Source: Humibacter albus DSM 18994 (GTDB lineage: Bacteria; Actinomycetota; Actinomycetes; Actinomycetales; Microbacteriaceae). From it: DNA of 64,000 bases. Positions 9,156-21,040 of the stretch are shown here, in pieces. Positions within the stretch are counted from its first letter, which is position 1. Every line of letters starts with the position of its first letter. The stretch spans positions 62,001-126,000 of the forward strand of contig NZ_ATXT01000019.1 of assembly GCF_000421825.1 (NCBI RefSeq), in the 5' to 3' direction. The notes under the pieces are model-generated. The model was not told the DNA's origin. It searched no databases and saw nothing but the letters and a program-made list of their open reading frames with translations. The position numbers and the translations under genes were made by a program.

Positions 9156-10205
9156 GTGGTCACGATGCAGCAGGTCGCCGATCGGGCTCGGGTTTCGATC
9201 GCTACGGTCTCGTTCGTGGTCAACGGCACCAAGCCCGTCTCTGACGAGACGCGCGATCGCATCCTGGCGGCCATCGACGAGCTGGGCTACCGACGCAATT
9301 CTGCGGCGAGGGCGCTCGCCAGCCGCAAGTCGCGGGTGATCGCCCTGATCTACCCGCTGCTCGACCATCGCCACCATCACTCCTTCGTGGATGCCGCCGC
9401 CACCGCCGCAGAGGAACGCGGATACAACCTCGTGCTCTGGCCCTTGCATTCCGACAACGTGAGCCGTGAGATCACCTCGCTCATCCAGTCCGGCTCGGCC
9501 GATGGCGTGATCCTCATGGAGGTGCAGCTCGATGACGAGCGGGTCGATCATCTGCGGCGAGCGGAGGCGCCGTTCGCCCTGATCGGCCGCACGCGGGAGA
9601 CCGACGGGATCGACTGCGTCGACATCGACTTCGAGCGCTCCGTCGAGATGGCGATCGACGACCTCGCCGCGGTCGGCCATCGTGACTTCGCCTTGATCGT
9701 CGAAGACCTCTCCGGCACACCGTTGGCCGGATACGCACCACCGATCCGCAGCGAGCAGGCGTTCACCGAGGTGATCGCATCCCGGGGCTTGAACGGCACG
9801 GTTTTCCGCGTGACGCACGATTCCGAGGCGGTACTGGCGCTCGCCGACGACCTGGCACGCCGTGCTCCGCAGACGACGGCGATCATCTCCGTGCACGACG
9901 AAGCCGCGTTCTCGCTCGTCATGAGCCTTCCGCGGCGTGGCGTGCGCATTCCGGAGGACCTCTCGATCACGGGAGTGGCGACATCCACTGCGATGGGCGA
10001 CCTGCTCGAGCCGCCGCTGACGGTTTACGACGCTCCGGGCAGTCCCCTCGGGCGCCTGGCGACCGAGGCGCTCATCGCGCGGCTCGAGGGCAGCTCCGCG
10101 CCGCCGATGCTGCAGCGCCTCGCCTGCACGTTGCGGCCGGGCGAGTCGACGGGACCGGCGCCCGCCGACCGCGCGCCGCTGGATCGACTCCTCGAACAGG
10201 GGTGA
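9156..10205 (+). CDS. LacI-family transcriptional regulator
   Basis: 349 residues. The N-terminal [29 protein letters not shown] and hinge helix [20 protein letters not shown] are followed by a periplasmic-binding-protein-like sensor domain. The sequence reads GTG-GTC-ACG-ATG; the GTG at 9156 or the ATG at 9165 could be used, and neither has a strong Shine-Dalgarno. Two identical operators in the divergent region make it the probable repressor of the 8945-1186 sugar operon and of itself. It is co-oriented with xylA and xylB downstream, which suggests an oligosaccharide containing or yielding xylose as inducer (inference). Confidence 0.92.
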   Translation: MVTMQQVADRARVSIATVSFVVNGTKPVSDETRDRILAAIDELGYRRNSAARALASRKSRVIALIYPLLDHRHHHSFVDAAATAAEERGYNLVLWPLHSDNVSREITSLIQSGSADGVILMEVQLDDERVDHLRRAEAPFALIGRTRETDGIDCVDIDFERSVEMAIDDLAAVGHRDFALIVEDLSGTPLAGYAPPIRSEQAFTEVIASRGLNGTVFRVTHDSEAVLALADDLARRAPQTTAIISVHDEAAFSLVMSLPRRGVRIPEDLSITGVATSTAMGDLLEPPLTVYDAPGSPLGRLATEALIARLEGSSAPPMLQRLACTLRPGESTGPAPADRAPLDRLLEQG

Positions 10206-10348
10206 AAACGGCTCGCTCTCGAGCGAGGCGGCGCGCAGCAAGGCGCTCTGCGCGCTTCGATGCTGCTGAGGCCTGTACGCGCTCTCTCTCGTCTGATATG
10301 TTTGGCGGCGCAACAAATACTCTTCTTTCGATGCTGAAGGACTCTCCC

Positions 10349-11539
10349 ATGGCACCCACGCCCACACGCGACGACAAGTTCTCATTCGGTCTCTGGACCA
10401 TCGGCTACAACGGCACCGACCCGTTCGGCGGCCCGACGCGCCCCCCGCTCGACGTCGTGCACGCCGTCGAGAAGCTGGCCGAGCTCGGTGCTTACGGCCT
10501 CACGTTCCACGACGACGACCTGTTCCCGTTCGGATCCACCGATGCCGAACGCCAGAAGCAGATCGACCGCCTGAAGAAGGCGCTCGACGACACGGGCCTC
10601 ATCGTGCCGATGGTCACCACGAACACGTTCTCGGCGCCGGTGTTCAAGGACGGCGGAGTCACGTCGAACGACCGCGACGTGCGCCGGTACACGATCCGCA
10701 AGATCCTGCGCCAGCTGGAGCTCGGCGTCGAGCTCGGTGCGAAGACGTTCGTGATGTGGGGCGGCCGGGAGGGCGCGGAGTACGACTCGGCCAAGAACAT
10801 CCAGGCCGCGCTCGCGCGCTACAAGGAGGCCGTGGACTTCCTGGGCGACTATGTGCTGTCGCAGGGCTGGGACATCCGCTTCGCGATCGAGCCGAAGCCG
10901 AACGAGCCGCGCGGTGACATCCTGCTGCCGACGCTCGGTCACGCGATCGCGTTCATCGACTCCCTGGAGCACCCCGAACTCGTCGGTCTCAACCCCGAGG
11001 TCGGCCACGAGACGATGGCGGGCCTCAACTTCACCTCCGGCGTAGCCCAGGCGCTGTACCACGGCAAGCTCTTCCACATCGACTTGAACGGGCAGCGCTC
11101 AATCAAGTACGACCAGGACCTGGCGTTCGGTCACGGCGACCTGCACAATGCGTTCGCGCTCGTCGACCTGCTGGAGCACGGCGGGGCGAACGGCGGTCCG
11201 GCGTATGACGGTCCCCGCCACTTCGACTTCAAGCCGAGTCGCACCGAGGACGAGAACGGCGTGTGGGAGTCGGCCAAGGCGAACATGGAGACCTACCTGC
11301 TGCTCAAGGAGCGGGCCGACGCGTTCCGCGCCGACCCCGAGGTGCAGGAAGCTCTGGAGGCCGCCCGGGTGTTCGAACTCGAGCAGCCGACGCTGAACGA
11401 GGGCGAGACCATCGAGTCGATCAAGGCCGACCGCAGCGCGTGGGAGGACTTCAACACCGACGCGTACTTCGGCGGCAAGGGCTTCGGCTTCGTGCGGCTG
11501 CAGCAGCTCGCCACCGAGCACCTACTCGGCGCGCGCTGA
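10349..11539 (+). CDS. xylA: xylose isomerase
   Basis: 396-residue TIM-barrel enzyme converting D-xylose to D-xylulose (also D-glucose to D-fructose). Family signatures are visible: the active-site His in [23 protein letters not shown] with the metal-ligand Glu, VGHETMAG, and the metal-binding [20 protein letters not shown]. Length matches the actinobacterial group (about 390-395). The start is the ATG with AAGGA upstream; an in-frame extension back to 10202 is non-homologous. It lies 143 bp after the LacI gene and 132 bp before xylB. Confidence 0.96.
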   Translation: MAPTPTRDDKFSFGLWTIGYNGTDPFGGPTRPPLDVVHAVEKLAELGAYGLTFHDDDLFPFGSTDAERQKQIDRLKKALDDTGLIVPMVTTNTFSAPVFKDGGVTSNDRDVRRYTIRKILRQLELGVELGAKTFVMWGGREGAEYDSAKNIQAALARYKEAVDFLGDYVLSQGWDIRFAIEPKPNEPRGDILLPTLGHAIAFIDSLEHPELVGLNPEVGHETMAGLNFTSGVAQALYHGKLFHIDLNGQRSIKYDQDLAFGHGDLHNAFALVDLLEHGGANGGPAYDGPRHFDFKPSRTEDENGVWESAKANMETYLLLKERADAFRADPEVQEALEAARVFELEQPTLNEGETIESIKADRSAWEDFNTDAYFGGKGFGFVRLQQLATEHLLGAR

Positions 11540-11581
11540 TTCGATTCGCATCCCGCTTCACGCGTCATCCACCATTGCTTC

Positions 11582-11646
11582 CTGAGCGAGCGCCAGCGAG
11601 TCGAAGGGCAACCCACACGGGCCCTTCGACTCGCTTTGCTCGCTCA
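11582..11646. repeat. REP-like nested hairpin between xylA and xylB
   Basis: The inner stem CGAGTCGAAGGGC (11598-11610) pairs with GCCCTTCGACTCG (11621-11633). An outer stem CTGAGCGAG (11582-11590) pairs with CTCGCTCAG (11638-11646). All pairs are perfect. The arms resemble a GAGCGAG/CTTCGACTCG repeat that I recall in intergenic regions of related actinobacteria; that recollection is unverified. It may protect xylA mRNA or reduce read-through into xylB. Confidence 0.6.
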
Positions 11647-11671
11647 GGGCGCTGAGCGCAAGGAACCTCCC

Positions 11672-13240
11672 ATGACACTGGTCGCAGGCGTCGACTCCTC
11701 GACGCAGAGCTGCAAGGTCGTCATCCGCGACCTCGAGACAGGCGCGCTGGTGCGCTCGGGCCGGGCGTCGCATCCCGACGGCACCGAGGTCGATCCGGCG
11801 GCTTGGTGGAGTGCACTCGGCACCGCGATCGGCGAAGCCGGCGGGCTCGACGACGTCGCGGCGATCGCGGTCGGCGGCCAGCAGCACGGCATGGTGGTGC
11901 TGGATGCCGATGGCCGCGTCATCCGCCCGGCCCTGCTCTGGAACGACACACGCAGCGCCGCCGCAGCCGCCGAGTTGGCCGCCGAGGTGGGGGCCGCGGA
12001 GTATGCGAGGCGCGCGGGGTCTGTGCCGGTGGCATCCTTCACCGCCACGAAGGTTCGCTGGCTGCGGGATGCCGAGCCGGAGAACGCGTCGCGCGTCGCC
12101 GCCGTCGCGCTCCCGCACGACTGGCTCACCTGGCGCCTGCTCGGCTACGGCCCCGCGGACGAGGCGCCGCTGGGCCCGCAGCTCGACGCCCTCGTCACCG
12201 ACCGCTCTGATGCATCGGGCACGGCATACTGGTCGCCGGCTGCCGACTCCTACGACCTCGGACTGTTCGAGCTCGCTCTCGGCCGTCCCGCGCGGGAGGC
12301 CGCCGGCGCTGACGCGAGCGCTGCCGCCTCGGAAGCGACGAGGCCCGGCACCGAGAACGACGGCGCGCCGCGTACCGGCGACGCCGATACCGATGTCTTC
12401 GATTCCGACGTCTCCGCGCCGGTCGTGCTGCCTCGCGTGCTCGGCCCCGCAGACTCGGCCGGCACGGCCGCCGAGCAGAACGGCGAGGTCGCCGTGAAGG
12501 CGGGCATCATCGTGGGCCCCGGCGCCGGAGACAACGCGGGGGCCGCACTCGGCCTGGGCGCGGCATCCGGCGACGTCGTCGTCTCACTCGGCACGAGCGG
12601 CACGGTGTTCGCCGTCGTCGACGAGTCGGTTCCGGACGCGACGGGCGCTGCGGCGGGCTTCGCGGATGCCTCCGGCCGCTTCCTCCCGCTCGTCGCCACC
12701 CTGAATGCCGCGCGCGTGCTCGGCACCGTGGCGGACCTGCTCGACGTGGACTTCGACGAGCTCGCCGAGCTCGCCCTGCGCGCGCCCGCCGGTTCTGAGG
12801 GCGTGGTGCTGGTTCCGTACTTCGAGGGTGAGCGCACGCCGAACCTGCCGACGGCGAAGGCCAGCCTGCACGGCCTCTCGATCGCGTCGACGCGACGGGA
12901 GAACATCGCGCGTGCGGCCGTCGAGGGCATGCTCAGCGGGCTCGCCGCCGGACTCGACGCCGTGCGTGCGGTCGGGGTGCGCGAGCAGCGGCTGCTGCTC
13001 GTCGGCGGCGCCGCGCTGAACCCGGCCGTGCAGGCGGTGGCGGCGCAGGTCTTCGATGCTCCGGTCGTCGTCCCGGCGCCGGGTGAGTACGTGGCGAACG
13101 GAGCGGCGGCGCAGGCCGCGTGGGTGCTAAGCGGATCGCGGCCGGAGTGGCTGCTGGAGGTGGTCGCAGAGCCGGCGCCGGACTTCCGTCCGGTGATCCG
13201 AGAGCAGTACGAGCGCTACGCGAGGCTTGCGGCGCTGTAA
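11672..13240 (+). CDS. xylB: xylulokinase (FGGY family)
   Basis: 522-residue ATP-dependent sugar kinase that phosphorylates D-xylulose for the pentose phosphate pathway. Visible signatures are the N-terminal phosphate loop [34 protein letters not shown], the second phosphate motif [16 protein letters not shown] and the adenosine motif [20 protein letters not shown]. It is longer than the usual 480-500 because of an Asp/Ala-rich insertion at about residues 210-250. The start ATG has AAGGAA 7 nt upstream; a longer in-frame reading has no support. Completes the xylose pathway with xylA. Confidence 0.95.
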   Translation: MTLVAGVDSSTQSCKVVIRDLETGALVRSGRASHPDGTEVDPAAWWSALGTAIGEAGGLDDVAAIAVGGQQHGMVVLDADGRVIRPALLWNDTRSAAAAAELAAEVGAAEYARRAGSVPVASFTATKVRWLRDAEPENASRVAAVALPHDWLTWRLLGYGPADEAPLGPQLDALVTDRSDASGTAYWSPAADSYDLGLFELALGRPAREAAGADASAAASEATRPGTENDGAPRTGDADTDVFDSDVSAPVVLPRVLGPADSAGTAAEQNGEVAVKAGIIVGPGAGDNAGAALGLGAASGDVVVSLGTSGTVFAVVDESVPDATGAAAGFADASGRFLPLVATLNAARVLGTVADLLDVDFDELAELALRAPAGSEGVVLVPYFEGERTPNLPTAKASLHGLSIASTRRENIARAAVEGMLSGLAAGLDAVRAVGVREQRLLLVGGAALNPAVQAVAAQVFDAPVVVPAPGEYVANGAAAQAAWVLSGSRPEWLLEVVAEPAPDFRPVIREQYERYARLAAL

Positions 13241-13329
13241 CCGGCTCGCCGCAGTGCGAACGCTCGTCGAGCATCTACGCGCTTCAGGCGAGCACGTCTC
13301 GTCGCATGGGGCCGCCTTCGCGGCCTCCG

Positions 13330-14451
13330 TCAGCGAGACGCGACCTCAACCGCGATACGACGTCCGGCCTCACGAAGCCAGGTGAGCGGCTCGGCGACCG
13401 CCGACTCCGTGCCACCCGCGAGTTCCGTCAGCGACTGCCACGCGGCGAAGCCTTCGGTGGATGCCGCGATCGCGCCGGCCACCAGCGCCACCGGGACTCC
13501 CGCGGCTGCCGCTCGCGCGGCCACGACCGCGGGCGCCTTGCCGGACTCCGTCTGGGCGTCGAATCGTCCCTCCCCCACGATCACCAGATCGGCGGAGGCG
13601 AGCGCGGCGTCGAGGCCGACGGCATCCGCGATGGTGGTCGCTCCGGAAGCCAGTTCGGCGCCCCAGGCGAGAAGACCGAAACCGGTTCCCCCGGCGGCCC
13701 CGGCACCCGGGGTGGCCGGATCGATCGTGAGCCCGGCACCGTGGAGCACGGCCGACCAGTGCGCGAGCGCGGCGTCGAGGACGGCGCGCTGGGAGGCATC
13801 CGCTCCCTTCTGCTCGCCGAAGACGGCGGCCGCACCGCTCGGCCCGACGAGCGGGTTCGTGACGTCGCTGAGCACGAGCCCGCCGCCCTCCGGGAGCGCG
13901 CGCAGCCTGCCGCGTTCGACCGACACGATCTCCGGCAAGGAACCGCCGCCCAGCAGCACCGACATGCCCTGCCCGTCGAGCAGCCGGGCGCCGAGGGCGA
14001 CGAGCACGCCGCATCCGCCGTCCGTGGAGGCGCTGCCGCCGATGCCGAGCAGCAGCCGCGAGACACCTCGATCGAGGGCTGCTGCGATCGCTTGTCCGAA
14101 GCCCAGCGTGTGCGCGTTCATCGGGTCGAGCCGGTGCATCAGGGGCAGGCCACTCGTGTCAGCGAGCTCGACGACGCCGGTCCCGCCGGGCAATCCGTCG
14201 GACGGAGGCAACAGCATCCAGGATGCCTGCACCGCCCGCCCATCCGGACCTGTCACCCGAATCGGCACTCGCGTCGCGCCCGGGACGGCGGTCTCGAAGG
14301 CGTCGAGGGTGCCTTCGCCGCCGTCAGCCATGGGAAGCTCGACGAGGTCGTCGTTCGGTCGCGCCTCGCGCCATCCGGACGCGATCGCTTCGGCGACCTG
14401 AACGGCGGAGGCGGAACCCTTGAACGAGTCGGGGGCGATGACGATGCGCAT
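13330..14451 (-). CDS. glycerate kinase (GarK/GlxK family)
   Basis: 373 residues, normal for family COG1929. It begins MRIVIAPDSFKGSASAVQVAEAI, with the ADGGEGTLDAF and LLGIGGSASTDGGCG motifs of the nucleotide/substrate clefts. It phosphorylates glycerate to 2-phosphoglycerate. AGGAG upstream supports this ATG over one 18 nt earlier. It is the last gene of the minus-strand catabolic cluster (oxidoreductase, DUF993, isomerase), 294 bp downstream of the isomerase, and converges on xylB. Its presence implies that the route yields a glycerate-level three-carbon product (inference). Confidence 0.93.
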   Translation of the reverse strand: MRIVIAPDSFKGSASAVQVAEAIASGWREARPNDDLVELPMADGGEGTLDAFETAVPGATRVPIRVTGPDGRAVQASWMLLPPSDGLPGGTGVVELADTSGLPLMHRLDPMNAHTLGFGQAIAAALDRGVSRLLLGIGGSASTDGGCGVLVALGARLLDGQGMSVLLGGGSLPEIVSVERGRLRALPEGGGLVLSDVTNPLVGPSGAAAVFGEQKGADASQRAVLDAALAHWSAVLHGAGLTIDPATPGAGAAGGTGFGLLAWGAELASGATTIADAVGLDAALASADLVIVGEGRFDAQTESGKAPAVVAARAAAAGVPVALVAGAIAASTEGFAAWQSLTELAGGTESAVAEPLTWLREAGRRIAVEVASR

Positions 14452-14550
14452 GGCACTACTCTCCTGCATTCGACTGCTTTCGCTTGCGGCGGCCGGGTCC
14501 TGGCCGTCGGTTGCTGACCGTCTCCTCAACGCCGGTTGACTTGCACGGAG

Positions 14551-14588
14551 CCGGTTGGCGTGGGCGGCGCCGGTTGGCGTGGGCGGCG
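14551..14588 (+). repeat. two perfect 19-bp tandem repeats
   Basis: CCGGTTGGCGTGGGCGGCG occurs twice head to tail (14551-14569, 14570-14588), with partial CCGGTT copies on either side (14532, 14591). It lies in the 294-bp spacer between the isomerase stop and the glycerate kinase start. The rest of the spacer is GC-rich with no gene and no clear promoter seen. Confidence 0.7.
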
Positions 14589-14740
14589 CCCGGTTCACAA
14601 TTCAGGCTGCGCCGACCTGCTCGCGACCCGAACCCCGGATCACCGGCGATCCGCGAAGGCGCGTCCGCCGGCTGCGGGTTCCCAGCCTGAGTTATGAACT
14701 GGCGAAGCGGAGAACCCGAAGAGCTACCACCCGGCGAACG

Positions 14741-14760
14741 GCCCCTCAGAGGTGAGGGGC
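14741..14760 (-). terminator. short hairpin at the 3' end of the isomerase gene
   Basis: GCCCCTCA and TGAGGGGC form an 8-bp perfect stem with a 4-nt loop that includes the stop codon. No U-tract. It may be a weak terminator or processing site. Confidence 0.35.
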
Positions 14761-15603
14761 AACCACACGGGTGAACGCGTCGGAGACCTGGCGGGCGACG
14801 TCGTCGTAGGGGCGGGCCCAGACATCCGCGTGGAAGATCTCGCACTCGACATCGCCGGTATAGCCGGCGGCCGCGACAGCCGCCGTTATCGGCGCGAAGT
14901 CGATGTGACCCTCACCCGGAACGCTCCGACCGAGCAGCGAATCCGCCGGGATCGGCGTGATCCAGTCGCAGACCTGGTACGACGCAATGCGCCCGAGTTC
15001 ACCCGCCCGCGCGATCTGCGTCAGCACCTCCGGGTCCCACCAGAGGTGGTACGTGTCGACGACGACGCCGACGGAGGGGCCGGCATCCGCGGCCAGATCG
15101 ATCGCCTGGCCCAGTGTCGAGACGACCGCGCGGTCGGCGGCGAACATCGGATGCAACGCTTCGACCGCCAGCGTCACGCCGGCCTGCGCGGCGAACGGCT
15201 CGAGCGTGCCCAGCGCGTCGCGCACCCGTTCGCGGGCGCCGATCAGGTCGCGTGATCCTGCGGGCAGACCGCCCGCCACCAGCACCAACACGGCGGCGGA
15301 TCCATCGGCACCGGCCGCCGCCAGTGCCGCCGTCTCCTCGATGGCCCGGCGGTTGTCATCGAGCGCGGCGACCCGTTCCGGGCCGTCCTGCAGTGTGAAG
15401 AACCCGCCGCGGCACAGGCTGGAGACGCGCAGGCCGGAGTCCGCGATGAGGCGGGTGGCGGCATCCAGTCCGATGTCCGCCACGGGCTCGCGCCAGACGC
15501 CGATGCTCTGGATGTCCGCGCCCCTCGTCGCCGCGATGGCCTCGGCCAGCGACGCGTGTTTGATCGTCGCCTGATTGAGCGAGAACCTCGGATGCGCGCT
15601 CAT
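14746..15603 (-). CDS. sugar phosphate isomerase/epimerase (AP-endonuclease-2 TIM barrel)
   Basis: 285 residues. The fold markers of the xylose-isomerase-like TIM barrel are present: FSLNQATIKHASLAEAIAA at the start, LRVSSLCRGGFFTL, LAVEALHPMFAADRAVVSTLGQA with the metal-ligand Glu, VVDTYHLWWDP with Asp/His ligands, and DVECEIFHADVWARP. Members isomerise or epimerise keto-sugars and inosose derivatives; the substrate here is unknown. The start overlaps the upstream DUF993 stop by 4 nt. With the coupled DUF993 and Gfo/Idh genes it probably acts in one short pathway. Confidence 0.9.
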   Translation of the reverse strand: MSAHPRFSLNQATIKHASLAEAIAATRGADIQSIGVWREPVADIGLDAATRLIADSGLRVSSLCRGGFFTLQDGPERVAALDDNRRAIEETAALAAAGADGSAAVLVLVAGGLPAGSRDLIGARERVRDALGTLEPFAAQAGVTLAVEALHPMFAADRAVVSTLGQAIDLAADAGPSVGVVVDTYHLWWDPEVLTQIARAGELGRIASYQVCDWITPIPADSLLGRSVPGEGHIDFAPITAAVAAAGYTGDVECEIFHADVWARPYDDVARQVSDAFTRVVAPHL

Positions 15604-16961
15604 GCCCGCTCCTCCTTAGTCGCGTCGGTCTGGGGTGCATTGGCCACCGGCGCGCCTGACGTCGCGGCGGCCTGAGTCGCGACGGCCTGAGTCGCGGCGG
15701 CCCGTCTCGCGTCCGCCTGCGCTTCCGGCGGTTCGCCCGAGGCCGAGACGGTCGGCTCGACGACGCCGTTCAGGGCGAGCATTCCGTGCCACCGGGCCGC
15801 GGCGAGTTCTGGCCGTTCGAGTGCGCCCGACGCGTTCGCCAGCCGAACGATCTCGGCCAGATGCGGGAGACTCCGCGCGGAGTGCAACCCGCCGACCATC
15901 GTGAACGACTCCTGGTGTCCGTTCAGCCAGCTGAGGAACGCGACGCCTGTTTTGTAGTAGAAGGTCGGCGCGGCGAACACCTGGCGGCTCAGCGCCTCGG
16001 TCGGGCGCAGGATGCGCTCGTAGCCCTCTCGGTCGCCGGCGTCGAGGGCCCGGATCGCCCGGGAGGCCACGGGCGTGATCGCCGCAAAGGCTCCGAGCAG
16101 CGCGTTCGAATAGTGGCCGGACTGCTCGACGCGCTCCCCATCCGCCCCGTCGACGAGCACGCCGTCGCCGGCGATCAGGTCGACGTAGTTGAAGTCGTCG
16201 CCGGTGAACATCGCCGCGGTCTCGGGAAGGCGAGCGCGCACGGCGATTTCGGCGTCGGCATCCAGAAGGCTCATCTTGACGCCGGAGACGCGCCCGTCGC
16301 TGGCCTCGATGATGCGCAGCAGCGTGTCGGTCGCCGCAGTCAGGTCGCCGCCGACGCCGCCGAAGTATCCGGCGAGCTCGGGATCGAACGCCTCGCCGAG
16401 CCAGTGCAGGATGACCGGGGTCGTCGCCCTGCTCAGCACTGCACCGTAGACCCGCTCGTAGTCCGCCGGCGTCTGCGCGACGCGGGCGAGGTGGCGGGAG
16501 GCCATCAGGACGACGCCGGCACCGGCATCCTCGGTGAACTCCAGCTGCTCGAGGTACGCGTCGATCACGGCGTCGATCGAGATGGTCGCCTCGTCGACGT
16601 GGTCGGTGTTCACGCCCACCACCAGCGCACCGTCGACGGAGGACGCCTCCTTCGCGCTGCGGGAGATGAGCTCGCGGGTGGCCGCGGCGTCCAGCCCCAT
16701 GTTGCGCTGGGCGGTGTCCATGGCGTCGGCCACGCCGAGGCCCTGGGACCAGACGTGGTGGCGGAACGCGAGCGTGGCATCCCAGTCGAGGTCGGCGGGA
16801 GCGCCGGGCACGTTCTCGGCGAACGGCTTCGGAATCACGTGGGCCGCGGCGTACGCGACCCGCGAACGCAGCGGACCAGACGGCGCGAGCGTCGGCTCAT
16901 GCTCGATCAGCGTCTCGGTGCGCACGGCCCCGTCGGGCGTGATCAGCAGCAAGTCGGTCAT
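15600..16961 (-). CDS. DUF993 protein, dihydrodipicolinate synthase/aldolase-like TIM barrel
   Basis: 453 residues. The core resembles class I aldolases of the DHDPS/N-acetylneuraminate lyase family. GRVSGVKMSLLD places K229 at the Schiff-base strand, but the YNxP motif that carries the catalytic Tyr in DHDPS is replaced by TPVILHWLGEAFDP. An oxo-acid cleavage or condensation role is inferred, not established. The C-terminal 45 residues are an Ala/Thr-rich tail outside the family fold. The start overlaps the oxidoreductase stop by 4 nt (ATGA). An in-frame reading continuing upstream to 17642 lies antisense-like inside the oxidoreductase gene and is not real. Confidence 0.88.
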   Translation of the reverse strand: MTDLLLITPDGAVRTETLIEHEPTLAPSGPLRSRVAYAAAHVIPKPFAENVPGAPADLDWDATLAFRHHVWSQGLGVADAMDTAQRNMGLDAAATRELISRSAKEASSVDGALVVGVNTDHVDEATISIDAVIDAYLEQLEFTEDAGAGVVLMASRHLARVAQTPADYERVYGAVLSRATTPVILHWLGEAFDPELAGYFGGVGGDLTAATDTLLRIIEASDGRVSGVKMSLLDADAEIAVRARLPETAAMFTGDDFNYVDLIAGDGVLVDGADGERVEQSGHYSNALLGAFAAITPVASRAIRALDAGDREGYERILRPTEALSRQVFAAPTFYYKTGVAFLSWLNGHQESFTMVGGLHSARSLPHLAEIVRLANASGALERPELAAARWHGMLALNGVVEPTVSASGEPPEAQADARRAAATQAVATQAAATSGAPVANAPQTDATKEERA

Positions 16962-18157
16962 CGCACGACACCGCTCAGCTCGCGAAGGTTCTCCGCAGTG
17001 ACCTCCGGGATGTCCACACGCGCGCCGGTCTTCGAGCTCTCGAGGCCCTTCTGAGCCATCAGCACGCCGCGGGCGCCGGAGAGCAGGTCGTACGGGAACG
17101 GGGCGTCCTCGAGCACGTGGCGGAGGAACTCCTCCCACTGCACCTTGAAGCCGTTCTCGAACGCTTCCGTGCCCGACAGGTCGAGGCTGGGCACCTCGTG
17201 CCAGTCGGCCGCGTAGTCGTGCGCGTCGGGGACATCCGGGTTCCACGTGGGGCGCGGCGTGGCGTTGCGCGGCTGGATCTTGCAGCCGAACAAACCGACC
17301 ACGGCGCTGCCGTGCGTGCCGTCCACCTGGAATTCGACCAGCTCGTCGCGGTTCACGCGGGTCGTCCAGCTCGAGTTGAGCTGTGCCGTGATGCCGCCGG
17401 CCAGGTCGAACACGGCATAGGCGGCGTCGTCGGCGGTGGCCTTGTAACGCTTGCCCTGCTCGTCGACTCGTTCCGGAATCTCGGTGACCGCCCTGGCGTA
17501 CACCGACTCCACGCGACCGAACAGATACTCCAGCACGTAGTTCCAGTGCGGGAACATGTCGACGATGATGCCGCCGCCGTCTTCGGTGCGGTAGTTCCAG
17601 CTCGGGCGCTGGGCGGGCATCCAGTCGCCTTCGAACACCCAATAGCCGAACTCGCCGCGCACCGAGAGGATGCGGCCGAAGAAGCCGGAGTCGATGAGGC
17701 GGCGCAGCTTGCGCAGGCCGGGCAGGTAGAGCTTGTCGTGCACAACGCCGTTCTTGATGCCCGCTTCATCGGCGAGCAGCGCGAGTTCGAGAGCCTCCTC
17801 GAACGTCTCGGCGGTGGGCTTCTCGGTGTAGATCGCCTTGCCCGCGGCGATCGCCTTGCGCAGCGCGGATGCCCGTGCTTTCGTCACGAGGAAGTCCGAG
17901 TAGATCTGCCACCGGTCGTCGGCCAGTGCCGCATCGAGATCCGTGGTGTAGTGATCGAGCCCGTGGCGCGCGGCGATCTCGGCGAGCTTCGCCTCGTTGC
18001 GGCCGACGAGCAGCGGCTCGACCTGCACGCGCCGCCCGTCGGAGAGCTCGATGCCACCCTGCTCGCGGATCGCGAGGATGGAGCGCACCAGGTGCTGCCG
18101 GTAGCCCATGCGTCCGGAGACGCCGTTCATGATGATGCCGATGGTCGACTCTGACAC
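16958..18157 (-). CDS. Gfo/Idh/MocA-family oxidoreductase
   Basis: 399 residues. The N-terminal dinucleotide fold is IGIIMNGVSGRMGYRQH (GVSGRMG variant of GxGxxG). The EKP motif is YTEKPTAETFEEA, and HDKLYLPGLRKLRRL with FPHWNYVLEYLFG follows in the substrate domain. It probably oxidises the sugar entering this route. The GTG start (VSESTIG) is preceded by AAAGAG, weak but the best available; an in-frame extension to 18289 is unlike the family. A promoter and LacI-type operator lie about 100 bp upstream. Confidence 0.9.
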   Translation of the reverse strand: MSESTIGIIMNGVSGRMGYRQHLVRSILAIREQGGIELSDGRRVQVEPLLVGRNEAKLAEIAARHGLDHYTTDLDAALADDRWQIYSDFLVTKARASALRKAIAAGKAIYTEKPTAETFEEALELALLADEAGIKNGVVHDKLYLPGLRKLRRLIDSGFFGRILSVRGEFGYWVFEGDWMPAQRPSWNYRTEDGGGIIVDMFPHWNYVLEYLFGRVESVYARAVTEIPERVDEQGKRYKATADDAAYAVFDLAGGITAQLNSSWTTRVNRDELVEFQVDGTHGSAVVGLFGCKIQPRNATPRPTWNPDVPDAHDYAADWHEVPSLDLSGTEAFENGFKVQWEEFLRHVLEDAPFPYDLLSGARGVLMAQKGLESSKTGARVDIPEVTAENLRELSGVVR

Positions 18158-18248
18158 GGGTTTCTCTTTCGTTAGTGCGTTGACTTCGTCTGTGGTGAAG
18201 TGCGAGCGCGCCGGTGATGCGGCGCGATATCGCGCCGCCCTGATTGCG

Positions 18249-18294
18249 GGAAAGCGCTTACCAGCACGATAACAGCAACGTCGCCGCACGGCAA
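18249..18294 (-). promoter_or_regulatory. promoter with LacI-type operator over +1
   Basis: On the minus strand, TTGCCG (18289-18294) and TATCGT (18266-18271) are 17 bp apart. The operator GGTAAGCGCTTTCC (18249-18262) covers the predicted start site. Its core AAGCGCTT and GGTAA flank match the operators at 9017 and 9118, so the LacI protein encoded at 9156 may also control this catabolic cluster. Confidence 0.55.
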
Positions 18295-18319
18295 TGGCCC
18301 CGGGGCCGCCGCCCGCGCG

Positions 18320-20698
<2,379 letters not shown>

Positions 20699-20978
20699 GG
20701 ATGCCGCCACCTCAGCGCCCGAGCCCCTCGCGTTCATGATGACCAGGCTATGCGTCCTGGACTCGCGGCGCTCCTCCCCGTGACACGCGATGCTCGTGCC
20801 ACAAGGGCCAAGGGGCCAGCGACCAACGCCCAGCGATCAGCGGCAGGAGAGCGACTGCACGAAGAACGTAGGCTGGCGGGTGACGCGCGCAGGGCGTCGT
20901 CCACGCGGCTCATCCTGAGACCGTGGTCCGAGGAACTCGCGGGTGGTTCGACGCGCGACGCCGACCCGGCCGACGCGC

Positions 20979-21025
20979 CGAACCGGCGCGCTGAGTCGAA
21001 CCGGCGCACTGAGTCGAACCAGCGG
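20979..21025 (+). repeat. 18-bp tandem repeat, 2.6 copies
   Basis: CGAACCGGCGC[G/A]CTGAGT is repeated at 20979-20996 and 20997-21014, with a partial third copy to 21025, directly before the ribosome site of the next gene. The 340-bp gap between the UvrA-like and ThuA-like genes otherwise holds one isolated unit resembling the 19-bp repeat of the downstream arrays (GGGTGGTTCGACGCG at 20941) and no gene. Confidence 0.65.
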
Positions 21026-21040
21026 ACCACAAGGAGCAGC

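Noticed and set aside
15600-17642. 680-residue extended DUF993 protein
   Set aside because: The first 227 residues are a shifted-frame reading of the oxidoreductase gene; the family start with the ATGA overlap is at 16961.
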